Assembly (NCBI RefSeq): GCF_030757795.1 | Contig: NZ_JAUQWH010000053.1 | Span: 1-49,405, forward strand | Direction of reading: 5' to 3' | From: Actinoplanes oryzae | GTDB taxonomy: Bacteria; Actinomycetota; Actinomycetes; Mycobacteriales; Micromonosporaceae | Length of the DNA stretch: 49,405 nt | In this document: positions 42,666 to 49,405 of the stretch, piece by piece | Layout: each line of letters opens with the position of its first letter | How positions within the stretch are numbered: position 1 is the stretch's first letter | Made by a program: the position numbers and the translations under genes | The notes under the pieces: generated by a model | Seen by the model: only the letters and a program-made list of their open reading frames with translations | The model's database searches: none | Told to the model about the DNA's origin: nothing

Positions 42666-43679
42666 TCAGCCGGCGCGCCACGCCTTGCGCTTGATCAGCC
42701 CGCGCAGCGAGATCGCCGCCGGCAGCAGGATCGCGGTGACGAGCATGGCGACGACCCCGGCCACCAGCGACTGGTACTCGTCCCATCCGGTGACTCGTGC
42801 GGTCAGCGACAGCATGGGCTCCTCGTTGGACAGCCACATCGAGGTCAGTGCCGCCGCCGGCGTGGTGAGGATCAAGAGCGTCCAGGCCCCTCGCGTACGG
42901 CCGGAGCGCGCGCCGAGCACCGCGGCGACCACCCCGGCGAGCAGCAGGCCCACGCCCGCCAGGTGCAGGGCGTAGGTGGCCGGGAGCCGGTAGTCGCAGC
43001 AGATCCCGTAGTTCCCCTCGCCCACCTGCCACATGCTCGTGTCGCCGAACCACAGGTCCGCGCCGGGGATCGGCACCTGCACGACGGCGGCCACCGCGGT
43101 GATCGCCGCCGCGACGACCGGGGCCAGTCGCGCCGCACGCGACGCCGGGGCGGGCAGGGCGATCGCCACGGCACCGACGACGGCCAGCGGGAACGGGATG
43201 AACATCTTCAGGTCCGGCACCGGGGCGTCCAGCAGGCGCAGCACGGGACCCACCAGCACCAGTGCCAGGGACACGGCGGCGGCGATGCGGGCGGCGCGGG
43301 GCGGGGCGACGGCGTAGAGGACGGCGGTGACGAGCCAGCCGGCGAACGCGGTCGCGTACCAGGAGGCGACGGGGGCGGCGTTCACGAACTGAGCGGTGTC
43401 CGGGTGCAGCTCGAAGGCGACGAGGAAGTAGACCGACAGCGCACTGAGCGCGCTGAGCGAGAACAGCGCCGCCGACGGCAGGGCTTGGGCCAGCCCGGCC
43501 AGCCCGGCGCTGCGCAACCGCTCGCGCACTCCCCCGGCGATCAGGTCGGCGGCGTCGGCGACCCGGGGGCGGCTGCGGTCACCGGACAGCTCGCGGTACA
43601 TGTCGACGAGCTCCCGGCCGCGCTCGCGCCGGTAGCGGCTGGGGTACGCGAAGAGCAGCCGCTCGTAGGAGTCGCTCAC
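42666..43679 (-). CDS. Multi-spanning membrane protein paired with PadR regulator
   Basis: A 337-residue protein. The first ~65 residues are cytoplasmic (YERLLFAYPSRYRRERGRELVDMY), a start motif common in PadR-linked permease-like proteins. About 8 hydrophobic helices follow. The GTG start overlaps the PadR stop as GTGA (43676-43679). These pairs are frequent in actinomycetes; the transported or sensed ligand is unknown. Confidence 0.85.
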   Translation of the reverse strand: MSDSYERLLFAYPSRYRRERGRELVDMYRELSGDRSRPRVADAADLIAGGVRERLRSAGLAGLAQALPSAALFSLSALSALSVYFLVAFELHPDTAQFVNAAPVASWYATAFAGWLVTAVLYAVAPPRAARIAAAVSLALVLVGPVLRLLDAPVPDLKMFIPFPLAVVGAVAIALPAPASRAARLAPVVAAAITAVAAVVQVPIPGADLWFGDTSMWQVGEGNYGICCDYRLPATYALHLAGVGLLLAGVVAAVLGARSGRTRGAWTLLILTTPAAALTSMWLSNEEPMLSLTARVTGWDEYQSLVAGVVAMLVTAILLPAAISLRGLIKRKAWRAG

Positions 43680-44026
43680 GCGCCCGCCCCCATCGCGAAG
43701 CCGTCCAGGGGCCGGCGCTGCAGGCGGGCGCTGGCCGCCTCGACGTGCCGCCGCATGCGCTCGGTCTCGGCGCGCAGCGCGGTCTCGCCCTCCGGGGTGA
43801 GCCGGTGGTAGCGGCGCAGCCGGCCGTCGACGACCTCCTCGCGGTCGCGGGCCACGTAGCCGTCGTCGGCGAGGCGGTCGAGGGCGCCGTAGAGCGTGCC
43901 GGGGCGCAGGGCGACGCGGCCGTCGGAGAGCCGGTCGACCTCGGCGATGAGGCCGTAGCCGTGCAGCGGCCCGGCGGCGAGCGCCGTCAGGATCAGGAAC
44001 GTCGGTTCCCGGAGCGGGTCAGTCAT
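43676..44026 (-). CDS. PadR-family transcriptional regulator
   Basis: A 116-residue PadR regulator: LREPTFLILTALAAGPLHGYGL, RPGTLYGALDRLADDGYV and RRYHRLTPEGETAL are the standard winged-helix motifs. The start is ATG 44026. An operator-like palindrome lies 26 bases upstream (44052-44072), consistent with autoregulation of this gene and the coupled membrane protein. Confidence 0.93.
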   Translation of the reverse strand: MTDPLREPTFLILTALAAGPLHGYGLIAEVDRLSDGRVALRPGTLYGALDRLADDGYVARDREEVVDGRLRRYHRLTPEGETALRAETERMRRHVEAASARLQRRPLDGFAMGAGA

Positions 44027-44051
44027 GGCGGCCAATATAGCGGTCACGAAG

Positions 44052-44072
44052 ATATCCTCGCGACGAGGGTAT
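44052..44072. promoter_or_regulatory. Candidate PadR operator
   Basis: ATATCCTCG-CGA-CGAGGGTAT is a near-perfect 9-bp inverted repeat between the divergent PadR gene and the gene at 44071. It also covers that gene's upstream ATG, which may favour GTG 44089 as its true start. Confidence 0.55.
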
Positions 44073-45543
44073 GACTCTAGGATCGCTTGTGGACAGTTTC
44101 GTGCGGCAATTCGTGGACTACTGCCAGTACCAGGTGCGCTCGGCGCCGTTCTGGCGCGAGGGCATGCATCCCTACGTGGTGGGTGACGATCTGCTGCACG
44201 TCAGCAGCCCGACCGAGTGCACCGGGTTCGCCGGCACCCACACCGGCTGGATCGAGCTGCGCGTCGTCGTCCGCGACGGTCCCCCTGCCGAGATCATGGA
44301 CGACTGGGAGGCCGTCAGCGAGACGACGCTGTGGTGTCCCCACGGCCTGCTGTCGGTCGTCAGCCTGCTGGGCAGCACCACCGACGGGCTGGTCGACGTG
44401 CCCGTGCCGGCGGGCCTGATCCGGATCCGCGCGCACGCCCGCCACCGCCGCCACGAGAGCGTCCGCACCGACGACGACCCGCCCGAGCAGCACGAGCTGC
44501 ACGTGTGGCCGGTCGTCGAGGACACCGGCCCGGCGAGCCTGCGCAGCGACGGCACCCGCCGCGCGTGGGAGCAGCAGCCCGCCAAGGCCGCCGAGTACGC
44601 GATGATCGACGTGATCAGGCCGTACGACACCCACGAGGAGCGCGACCCCGGCCTGCCACGCGTCGCCGTGGTGCGCCGGGGCGGGCCGATGACGGTGACC
44701 GAGGGGATGCGCCTGCTCGAGGGGCGGCTACCGGTCGGCGATCGGGAGGTGCACCTGTCCCGGACCGCCGGGGACACGCTGACCTGGCGCTGGGCGCCGG
44801 CAACGGCCGAGCTGCCGGACGACCGGCCGAGCACCGTGCGGCTCGCGACGGCGGACGGCCGGCTCGTGGTCCGCCACGAGGGCGTGCTCGGCCGGCACGC
44901 CGTCATGCTGGGTCTCGTCTGGGACCACCTGCTCGGCAAGGCCCCGGACACGCCGCCCGCCTGGGAGCCGATCCTGCACGCCCGGGCCGCCGAGCAGGCC
45001 GCCCGCGCCGAGCAGGCCCGCCGCCAGCGCGCTCAGCAGGAGGCCAAGTCCTGGGGCGGCACCCCGCCCACCGACCGCCTGCGCGCCCTGCCCTTGGACA
45101 GCCAGGCGAAGTCACTCGCCCGGCTCGACCGCCCCCTACTCGACCGCCTGGCCGCGCTGCCCGCCGAGCGGCAGCACGAGGTCGCCCTGTGGGCGGCCCG
45201 CCGGGCCATGCGCGTCTCCGGGCTCGAGCACGTCGGCTGGATCGCCGAGGCGCTCGACGCCGCAGCAGCCGGTTTGGCCCTGCCGGCCGTTCTCACCGAG
45301 GACCACGGGCAGGCCGCCTTCCGCCGGATCCTCGACGACCCCACCATGCCGCGCACCCTCGTCACCCTGCCCGGCGGCCCGCCGCACTTCGTCCAGCAGG
45401 CCGCCGCGCTCCCCGCGCTGCGCGCGCTGATCCTCGACGATCCCCTGGCCGCTGCGATCGACGCCGTTTACAACGCCGCCATCGCGCACGGCGAGGACGG
45501 CTGTGCCGCGTTCCTCGCCGAGGTGCCGGCGGGCCGGGGATGA
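44071..45543 (+). CDS. Hypothetical protein (490 aa)
   Basis: A 490-residue cytosolic protein with no recognised domain. The N-terminal ~300 residues look beta-rich, and the region after ~310 is helical with a charged ARAAEQAARAEQARRQRAQQEA helix. GTG 44089 (GGA upstream) is an alternative start, since the 44071 ATG lies in the candidate PadR operator. Strong third-position bias supports coding. Confidence 0.8.
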   Translation: MTLGSLVDSFVRQFVDYCQYQVRSAPFWREGMHPYVVGDDLLHVSSPTECTGFAGTHTGWIELRVVVRDGPPAEIMDDWEAVSETTLWCPHGLLSVVSLLGSTTDGLVDVPVPAGLIRIRAHARHRRHESVRTDDDPPEQHELHVWPVVEDTGPASLRSDGTRRAWEQQPAKAAEYAMIDVIRPYDTHEERDPGLPRVAVVRRGGPMTVTEGMRLLEGRLPVGDREVHLSRTAGDTLTWRWAPATAELPDDRPSTVRLATADGRLVVRHEGVLGRHAVMLGLVWDHLLGKAPDTPPAWEPILHARAAEQAARAEQARRQRAQQEAKSWGGTPPTDRLRALPLDSQAKSLARLDRPLLDRLAALPAERQHEVALWAARRAMRVSGLEHVGWIAEALDAAAAGLALPAVLTEDHGQAAFRRILDDPTMPRTLVTLPGGPPHFVQQAAALPALRALILDDPLAAAIDAVYNAAIAHGEDGCAAFLAEVPAGRG

Positions 45544-45559
45544 GGGACGGTCGCGACTG

Positions 45560-46546
45560 TCAGGCGGCGGAGCTTTCGCGGACGCGCAGCTCGGCGGGGA
45601 AGACGCGGCGCCAGTGCGGGGCCAGCCCGCCGTCGACCAGGGCCCGGGTCGCGGCGGCCGCCATCTGCTCGACCGGCTGGCGCACCGAGGACATCGGCGG
45701 GGTGGCGCACGCGGCGATCAGGCTGTCGTCGTAGCCGACCAGGGCCACGTCGCCGGGCACGCTGCGGCCGGCGGCGGCGAGGGCCTGGCGGGCGCCGCTG
45801 GCCATCAGGTCGCACGCCACGAACAGCGCGTCGAGGGCCGGGTGTTCGGCGAGGAGGCGCTCGGTGAGGGCGTACCCGGCGCGCCGGCAGAACTTGCCCC
45901 GCGCGAAGCGATCGGGCACGCCCAGGTCCTGGACCGCCCGGCGGTGCCCCTCCCGGCGCGCGTCGGCGCACGGATTGCCCTCCGGCCCGTGCACGGCGGC
46001 GATGTGGCGGCGGCCGGTGTCGTGCAGGTGGCGGATGGCGGCGTACGCGCCCTGCTCGTTCTCCGTGCCGACGAAGGGCACCCCGGGCGCCGACGGCGTC
46101 AGCGACACCACCTTGTGGCAGCGCGCATCGATCTCGGCGGCCAGCGCGGGCGCGATGTCGATCGTCACGATGCCCAGGCTCACCGTGTCGGCGATCCGCG
46201 TCAGCAGCGCGGGGGCGCCGGCCTCGTCGATCACGTGGACGCGCAGATGGGCGTTGCCGCCCGCCAGCTCCTGCAGGATCCCGGCGGTCACGCGGCCGTA
46301 GTACGGGTTGGTGCTGTAGCGCGACGGATCGTCGATCACCACGAGCTCGACCACGTCGCCGTGGCCCGACGCCAGCGCCCGCGCCACCGGATCGGGGCGG
46401 TAGCCGAGGCGGTCGATGACCTGCCGGACGTGCTCGCGGGTCCGCGCCGAGACCCCGGGCGCGTCGTTGATCACGCGGGAGACGGCGGCCTTGGACACGC
46501 CGGCGGCGGCTGCGACATCGGCCAGCGTCGTTCTGCTGTGCGGCAT
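45560..46546 (-). CDS. LacI-family transcriptional regulator
   Basis: A 328-residue LacI regulator. The headpiece TLADVAAAAGVSKAAVSRVIND and hinge helix are followed by a periplasmic-binding-protein-like sugar domain (PYYGRVTAGIL...VAVHG...ALFVACDLMASGA). The ligand is unknown and no sugar operon lies next to it. The start ATG 46546 has TATAGT six bases upstream on the minus strand, which suggests a leaderless transcript. Confidence 0.93.
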   Translation of the reverse strand: MPHSRTTLADVAAAAGVSKAAVSRVINDAPGVSARTREHVRQVIDRLGYRPDPVARALASGHGDVVELVVIDDPSRYSTNPYYGRVTAGILQELAGGNAHLRVHVIDEAGAPALLTRIADTVSLGIVTIDIAPALAAEIDARCHKVVSLTPSAPGVPFVGTENEQGAYAAIRHLHDTGRRHIAAVHGPEGNPCADARREGHRRAVQDLGVPDRFARGKFCRRAGYALTERLLAEHPALDALFVACDLMASGARQALAAAGRSVPGDVALVGYDDSLIAACATPPMSSVRQPVEQMAAAATRALVDGGLAPHWRRVFPAELRVRESSAA

Positions 46547-46558
46547 CGACCGACTATA
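46547..46558 (-). promoter_or_regulatory. Leaderless -10 element of the LacI gene
   Basis: TATAGT on the minus strand (46553-46558) ends six bases before the LacI start codon, the spacing of leaderless actinobacterial promoters. No ribosome site is present. Confidence 0.45.
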
Positions 46559-47327
46559 GAAGTGTCCCGGCGTTCGCGCGGCCCGCTTTCCGCCGCAGCA
46601 GTTTGACCGCGGTGGTGCCGGCGATCAGGGCGGCGCCGAGGGCATCGGCCCGCCGGGTGCGCGCGGTGCGCTCCGGATTGAGGGCGCTGGTCGTCAGGGC
46701 CCAGGCACCGGCGGCGGCGATCGCCACATAGCCCCGCCGCTTGGCGGCCACGGTGGCGGCGAGCACCCCGGCCGCGGCGAGCACCGCACCGGCGGCGGCG
46801 CTGCGGCCCGTACGCGTGGTGGCCGCCAGCCGTCCCCGCCGGCGCACGGCGAAGACGTTCACCACGGACGCCACCGCTGTCCAGCCCAGCAGCAGGCCGG
46901 TGCTGTGCGGGGCGATGCTCGCGGCCCGGGCGGGATCGGGCGCCTGCAGACGGCGGTGTGCCTGCGCGGCGAGGCCGGTGGCGACGGGCAGGATCACGGC
47001 GGTGTAGCGGAAGCGGCCGGACTGGGCGGCCAGCGACCACAGGGCGTTCGCGGCGTGGGCCCCGGCGAGCCACCAGCCGTGCCGCCGGTTGATCGGGGCG
47101 GCCGGGCGGGCCAGATGCTGGATCGTGCCGGCGGCGCTGGAGGCGAAGATCGGCGCCCAGATCGCGAAGGCGTAACTCGGGGGCGTGATGTCGGTGTCGA
47201 AGTCGTCGGCGCCCTCCTCGGTGCCGGCGAGCACGGGCCCGAGGGTGGGCACGAGCACCAGCGCGGCGGTCGAGGCGCCGAGCACGGTGGCGCGGAGGCG
47301 ATCGGACGGGGTCGGGTTCTCGGTCAT
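46554..47327 (-). CDS. TspO/MBR-like membrane protein
   Basis: A 257-residue integral membrane protein with ~6 helices. The ITPPSYAFAIWAPIF motif near the first loop matches the TspO-like family (PP.yvFaiW.pI), and WWLAGAHAANALWSLAA is a second Trp-rich helix. TspO homologues bind porphyrins or related ligands; here only the family-level resemblance is visible. The start ATG 47327 has a strong GGGAGG site. Confidence 0.75.
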   Translation of the reverse strand: MTENPTPSDRLRATVLGASTAALVLVPTLGPVLAGTEEGADDFDTDITPPSYAFAIWAPIFASSAAGTIQHLARPAAPINRRHGWWLAGAHAANALWSLAAQSGRFRYTAVILPVATGLAAQAHRRLQAPDPARAASIAPHSTGLLLGWTAVASVVNVFAVRRRGRLAATTRTGRSAAAGAVLAAAGVLAATVAAKRRGYVAIAAAGAWALTTSALNPERTARTRRADALGAALIAGTTAVKLLRRKAGRANAGTLL

Positions 47328-47394
47328 CGTCGACCTCCCTCGCTCCCACGCTACGCCTTCCGGGGCACAGGCATGGATGGCTCATAATGTCGGC

Positions 47395-48093
47395 GTGCGT
47401 GGTGGGTGGGTGGCGGCAGTGGGCGTGGCGGTGGTGGCGCTGGCCGGAGGGTGCGGCGCGGGCGTCGTGGGTTCCGACCGGTTGACGGCCGACTTCGCCG
47501 CGGAGGTGCGGATCGACGGCTATCGCAAGCCGGCGACGATCGCGGGCGACGGCGTCCGGGAGTTGTACTTCGTCGGGCGCAGCAAGAACCCTGTCGCGGG
47601 GCTGTTCGTGCCCGGCGACGGGGAGCAGCCGCCGGTGCCGGCGCTGTCCACACCGGCTTCCGTGCCTCCGTCGAGGCGGCCGCTCGGGCGGACTCCCCCT
47701 CCCCCGGGACACCCTCGCCCGTCCGGCGGCGCGAGCGCGAGCAGGCTCACGAGCACGAGCACGAGCACGAGCGCCAGCAGGAGCGCGGGCGCCAGCAGGA
47801 GCGCGAGCACGAGCGCGCCGGCCCCGGTCGACGAGGTGCTGTTCGAGGAAGGCGGGCTGCCCTATCGCAACGCGCAGTGCGCGATCGAGCTGGTGCGGCT
47901 CGCGCCCGGAGGCATCATCGCACCGCAGCCGCTGGCGTCGCTCGGGGTGACCCCGGTCGAGCGGGAGCGGTTCGCGGACGGCCGGACCGACGTCCTCCGC
48001 GCGACGATCCGATGTGTGCTGCCGCCGGGGGTCGAGGCCGCGCCCGCCGCCACGCCGTCGGCCTCGGTGTCCCCGTCGCCGTCCTCCCGATAG
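47395..48093 (+). CDS. Probable lipoprotein with Ser/Thr-repeat linker
   Basis: About 232 residues. The start GTG 47395 gives a proper signal (MRGGWVAAVGVAVVALAGGC) with lipobox LAGGC and Cys20. ATG 47377 is an alternative, but TCATAAT just before GTG 47395 suggests a leaderless start. A Ser/Thr/Ala-rich low-complexity linker (~residues 115-145) connects two small beta regions with a possible Cys pair (AQCAIEL, IRCVLPP). It resembles cell-surface lipoproteins; function unknown. Confidence 0.8.
   Translation: MRGGWVAAVGVAVVALAGGCGAGVVGSDRLTADFAAEVRIDGYRKPATIAGDGVRELYFVGRSKNPVAGLFVPGDGEQPPVPALSTPASVPPSRRPLGRTPPPPGHPRPSGGASASRLTSTSTSTSASRSAGASRSASTSAPAPVDEVLFEEGGLPYRNAQCAIELVRLAPGGIIAPQPLASLGVTPVERERFADGRTDVLRATIRCVLPPGVEAAPAATPSASVSPSPSSR
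47749..47819 (+). repeat. Tandem hexanucleotide (ACGAGC) repeat in the lipoprotein gene
   Basis: Four perfect ACGAGC copies at 47749-47772 continue as degenerate GAGCGC/GAGCAC copies to about 47819. They encode alternating Ser and Thr in frame. Such repeats can expand or contract by slippage in multiples of 2 residues without losing frame. Confidence 0.7.
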
Positions 48094-48101
48094 GTCACAA
48101 G

Positions 48102-48126
48102 CCCCGGGGCCGACCTGGCCCCGGGG
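48102..48126 (+). terminator. Terminator of the lipoprotein gene
   Basis: CCCCGGGGCC (48102-48111) and GGCCCCGGGG (48117-48126) form a perfect 10-bp hairpin with a 5-base loop, 9 bases after the stop codon. Confidence 0.8.
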
Positions 48127-48248
48127 GGCTGGAAATGGCTCCGGCACGGCTGAGGACAGCCTGGTCGTGGCAAGCCACCCTCGCGAACCCGCGGGAATGG
48201 TTGTCGCCCGGACGGGCAAGATGATCTTCCGGCGATCTGAGGAGAGAC

Positions 48249-48875
48249 ATGACCGACACCAAGCAACGCCTGCTCGACGGCACGCTCACCGTGCTCGGCG
48301 CGCAGGGCATCACCGGTGTCTCCGCCCGCAGCATCGCCGCCGCCGCCGGGGTGAACCAGGCCCTGGTCTTCTACCACTACGGGTCGCTGGACGTGCTGCT
48401 CGCCACGGCGTGCCGGGAGGCCACCCGGGCCCGCGTCGCCGCGTACGCCGAGCGCTTCGAGGCGGTCTCCTCCCTGCGCGAGCTGCTGCAGGTCGGCCGC
48501 GACCTGCACGCCGCCGAGCTGAAGGCGGGCAACGTGTCGGTGCTGGCGCAGATGCTCGCCGCCGGCCAGCACGGCGGCCGGATCGCGGACACGACCGCCG
48601 AGGCCATCCAGCTGTGGGTCGACGAGATCGAGAAGGTGCTCGACCGGCTCCTGGCCGACTCCCCGGTGGCCGAGATCGCCGACCTCCCGGGCCTGGCCCG
48701 GGCGGTGGCGGCGGCGTTCATCGGGGTGGAGCTCTACGAGGGCGTCAACCCCGAGGGCGCCGACCGGGCGCTGGCCTCCCTCGACCAGCTCGCGGTGCTG
48801 GTCGAGGTCGTCGACGAGCTCGGTCCGCTGGCCCGGCGGGCCCTCAAGTCAAAGATCAAGAAGGTCGCGCGCTGA
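48249..48875 (+). CDS. TetR-family transcriptional regulator
   Basis: A 208-residue TetR protein: LTVLGAQGITGVSARSIAAAAGVNQALVFYHYGS is the standard N-terminal HTH, followed by a helical ligand domain. The C-terminus is basic (ALKSKIKKVAR). The start is ATG 48249 behind GAGGAGAG. Its target may be the convergent PPOX-fold gene or an adjacent operon beyond the window; neither can be shown. Confidence 0.93.
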   Translation: MTDTKQRLLDGTLTVLGAQGITGVSARSIAAAAGVNQALVFYHYGSLDVLLATACREATRARVAAYAERFEAVSSLRELLQVGRDLHAAELKAGNVSVLAQMLAAGQHGGRIADTTAEAIQLWVDEIEKVLDRLLADSPVAEIADLPGLARAVAAAFIGVELYEGVNPEGADRALASLDQLAVLVEVVDELGPLARRALKSKIKKVAR

Positions 48876-48879
48876 GCGC

Positions 48880-49269
48880 TCAGGGCGTGTGCACCCTGTC
48901 GACCTTGACGGTGAGCAGGACGCGCTGCTCCTGGGCGCCGCCGAAGCCCGGGTACGGCCGGCCGAGGTACTTCTGCGACAGCTCGTCGATGCTCTCCCGG
49001 GCGCCGTCCGTGGTGGCGTCCACCACGGAGCCGCGCAGCGCCCAGTAGCGCGACGGCGCCGCGGGGTCGGCGATGCCGAGGGCGACGCGCGGGTCGCGCT
49101 GGACGTTGCGGGTCTTCTGGTGGGTCTCGACGGTGTTGATGAGCACGTGCTCGCCGTCGGTGCCGGCCCAGGTCTGCGAGATCTGCGGCGAGCCGTCGGG
49201 CATGAGGGTGGTGACGAAGCAGATCGCCTTGGCGCGCAGGACGTCGAGCAGGGCGTCGGGCAGGGTCAT
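48880..49269 (-). CDS. PPOX-class (pyridoxamine 5'-phosphate oxidase-like) F420/FMN-binding protein
   Basis: A 129-residue split-barrel protein: AICFVTTLMPDGSPQISQTWAGTDGEHVLINT and QKTRNVQRDPRVALGIADPAAPSRYWALRG are typical for F420-dependent PPOX-type enzymes of actinobacteria. They reduce or bind small molecules using F420 or FMN. The start is ATG 49269. It converges with the TetR gene with only 4 bases between stops. Confidence 0.9.
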   Translation of the reverse strand: MTLPDALLDVLRAKAICFVTTLMPDGSPQISQTWAGTDGEHVLINTVETHQKTRNVQRDPRVALGIADPAAPSRYWALRGSVVDATTDGARESIDELSQKYLGRPYPGFGGAQEQRVLLTVKVDRVHTP

Positions 49270-49283
49270 GACGGGCGGCACCT

Positions 49284-49405
49284 TCAGTTCTTGTCGTCGT
49301 TGTAGAGGCGGTCGATGACCGTCTCGTCCGGCGGGTCGCCGGACAGGTCGGCATGGCGCAGGCCGGCCAGGGCAACCGTGAGGGCGCGGCGCCACAGCCG
49401 CGGGG
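49284..49405 (-). CDS. C-terminal end of an unidentified protein (partial, minus strand)
   Basis: The frame enters from the right edge and ends at the stop 49284-49286. The last 40 residues (…ALAGLRHADLSGDPPDETVIDRLYNDDKN) have no assignable motif. It lies 14 bases upstream of the PPOX-fold gene on the same strand, so they are likely co-transcribed. Confidence 0.5.
   Translation of the reverse strand, partial: PRLWRRALTVALAGLRHADLSGDPPDETVIDRLYNDDKN

Noticed and set aside
47749..47819. CRISPR-like repeat array
   Set aside because: Repeats are 6 bases, contiguous and inside a coding frame, without spacers. No CRISPR array or cas gene was seen anywhere in the window.

Overview
The window is very GC-rich with strong G/C third-position bias, GTG/TTG starts, leaderless-type promoters and actinomycete-typical families (XRE-TPR regulators, F420-linked enzymes, FomD-like DUF402, an FxLD lanthipeptide system). 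This points to a filamentous actinobacterium, most likely Micromonosporaceae (Actinoplanes-like). That assignment is inference, because no ribosomal or housekeeping marker is present.

A tRNA-Leu(GAG) gene at 27138-27222 divides the window. Everything to its left (1-27137) is accessory. It starts with an operon of a 717-aa helical protein ending in a PD-(D/E)XK nuclease motif and an unknown partner (172-3343). Next is a class I FxLD lanthipeptide cluster on the minus strand (3517-11302): precursor, full-length LanB dehydratase, LanC cyclase, a methyltransferase fused to a second thiopeptide-type domain, and a helical-repeat protein. Then come a glycine-rich membrane-type protein with a small helical partner (11871-13296), a Hachiman-like nuclease/helicase defence pair (13754-18156), and a TPR regulator with an APH-fold kinase. 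The end nearest the tRNA looks like an integrative-element control region. It has an XRE repressor and a divergent excisionase-like protein separated by repeated operator-like sequences, a DUF3800 protein, and two convergent AbrB-integrase modules that enclose a HEPN-like gene. The second integrase module abuts the 3' end of the tRNA gene, so the tRNA is the probable right attachment site of a genomic island whose left end lies outside the window.

Right of the tRNA (27379-49405) is ordinary chromosome with still higher GC. It encodes a PepSY secreted protein, a short-chain dehydrogenase, an alpha/beta hydrolase, leucyl aminopeptidase with an SRPBCC protein, a VanY-type peptidase, a HIRAN-DUF4041-GIY-YIG protein, two GNAT acetyltransferases around an MFS transporter, an NADP-binding reductase divergent from an HxlR regulator, a DUF1232 protein, a DUF402 phosphatase-like protein, a PadR-membrane protein pair, LacI and TetR regulators, a TspO-like membrane protein, a lipoprotein and a PPOX-fold protein. 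Many neighbours overlap by ATGA or GTGA, indicating translational coupling.

The least explained parts are the left nuclease operon, the twin AbrB-integrase arrangement, the glycine-rich two-gene locus and the exact product of the lanthipeptide cluster.
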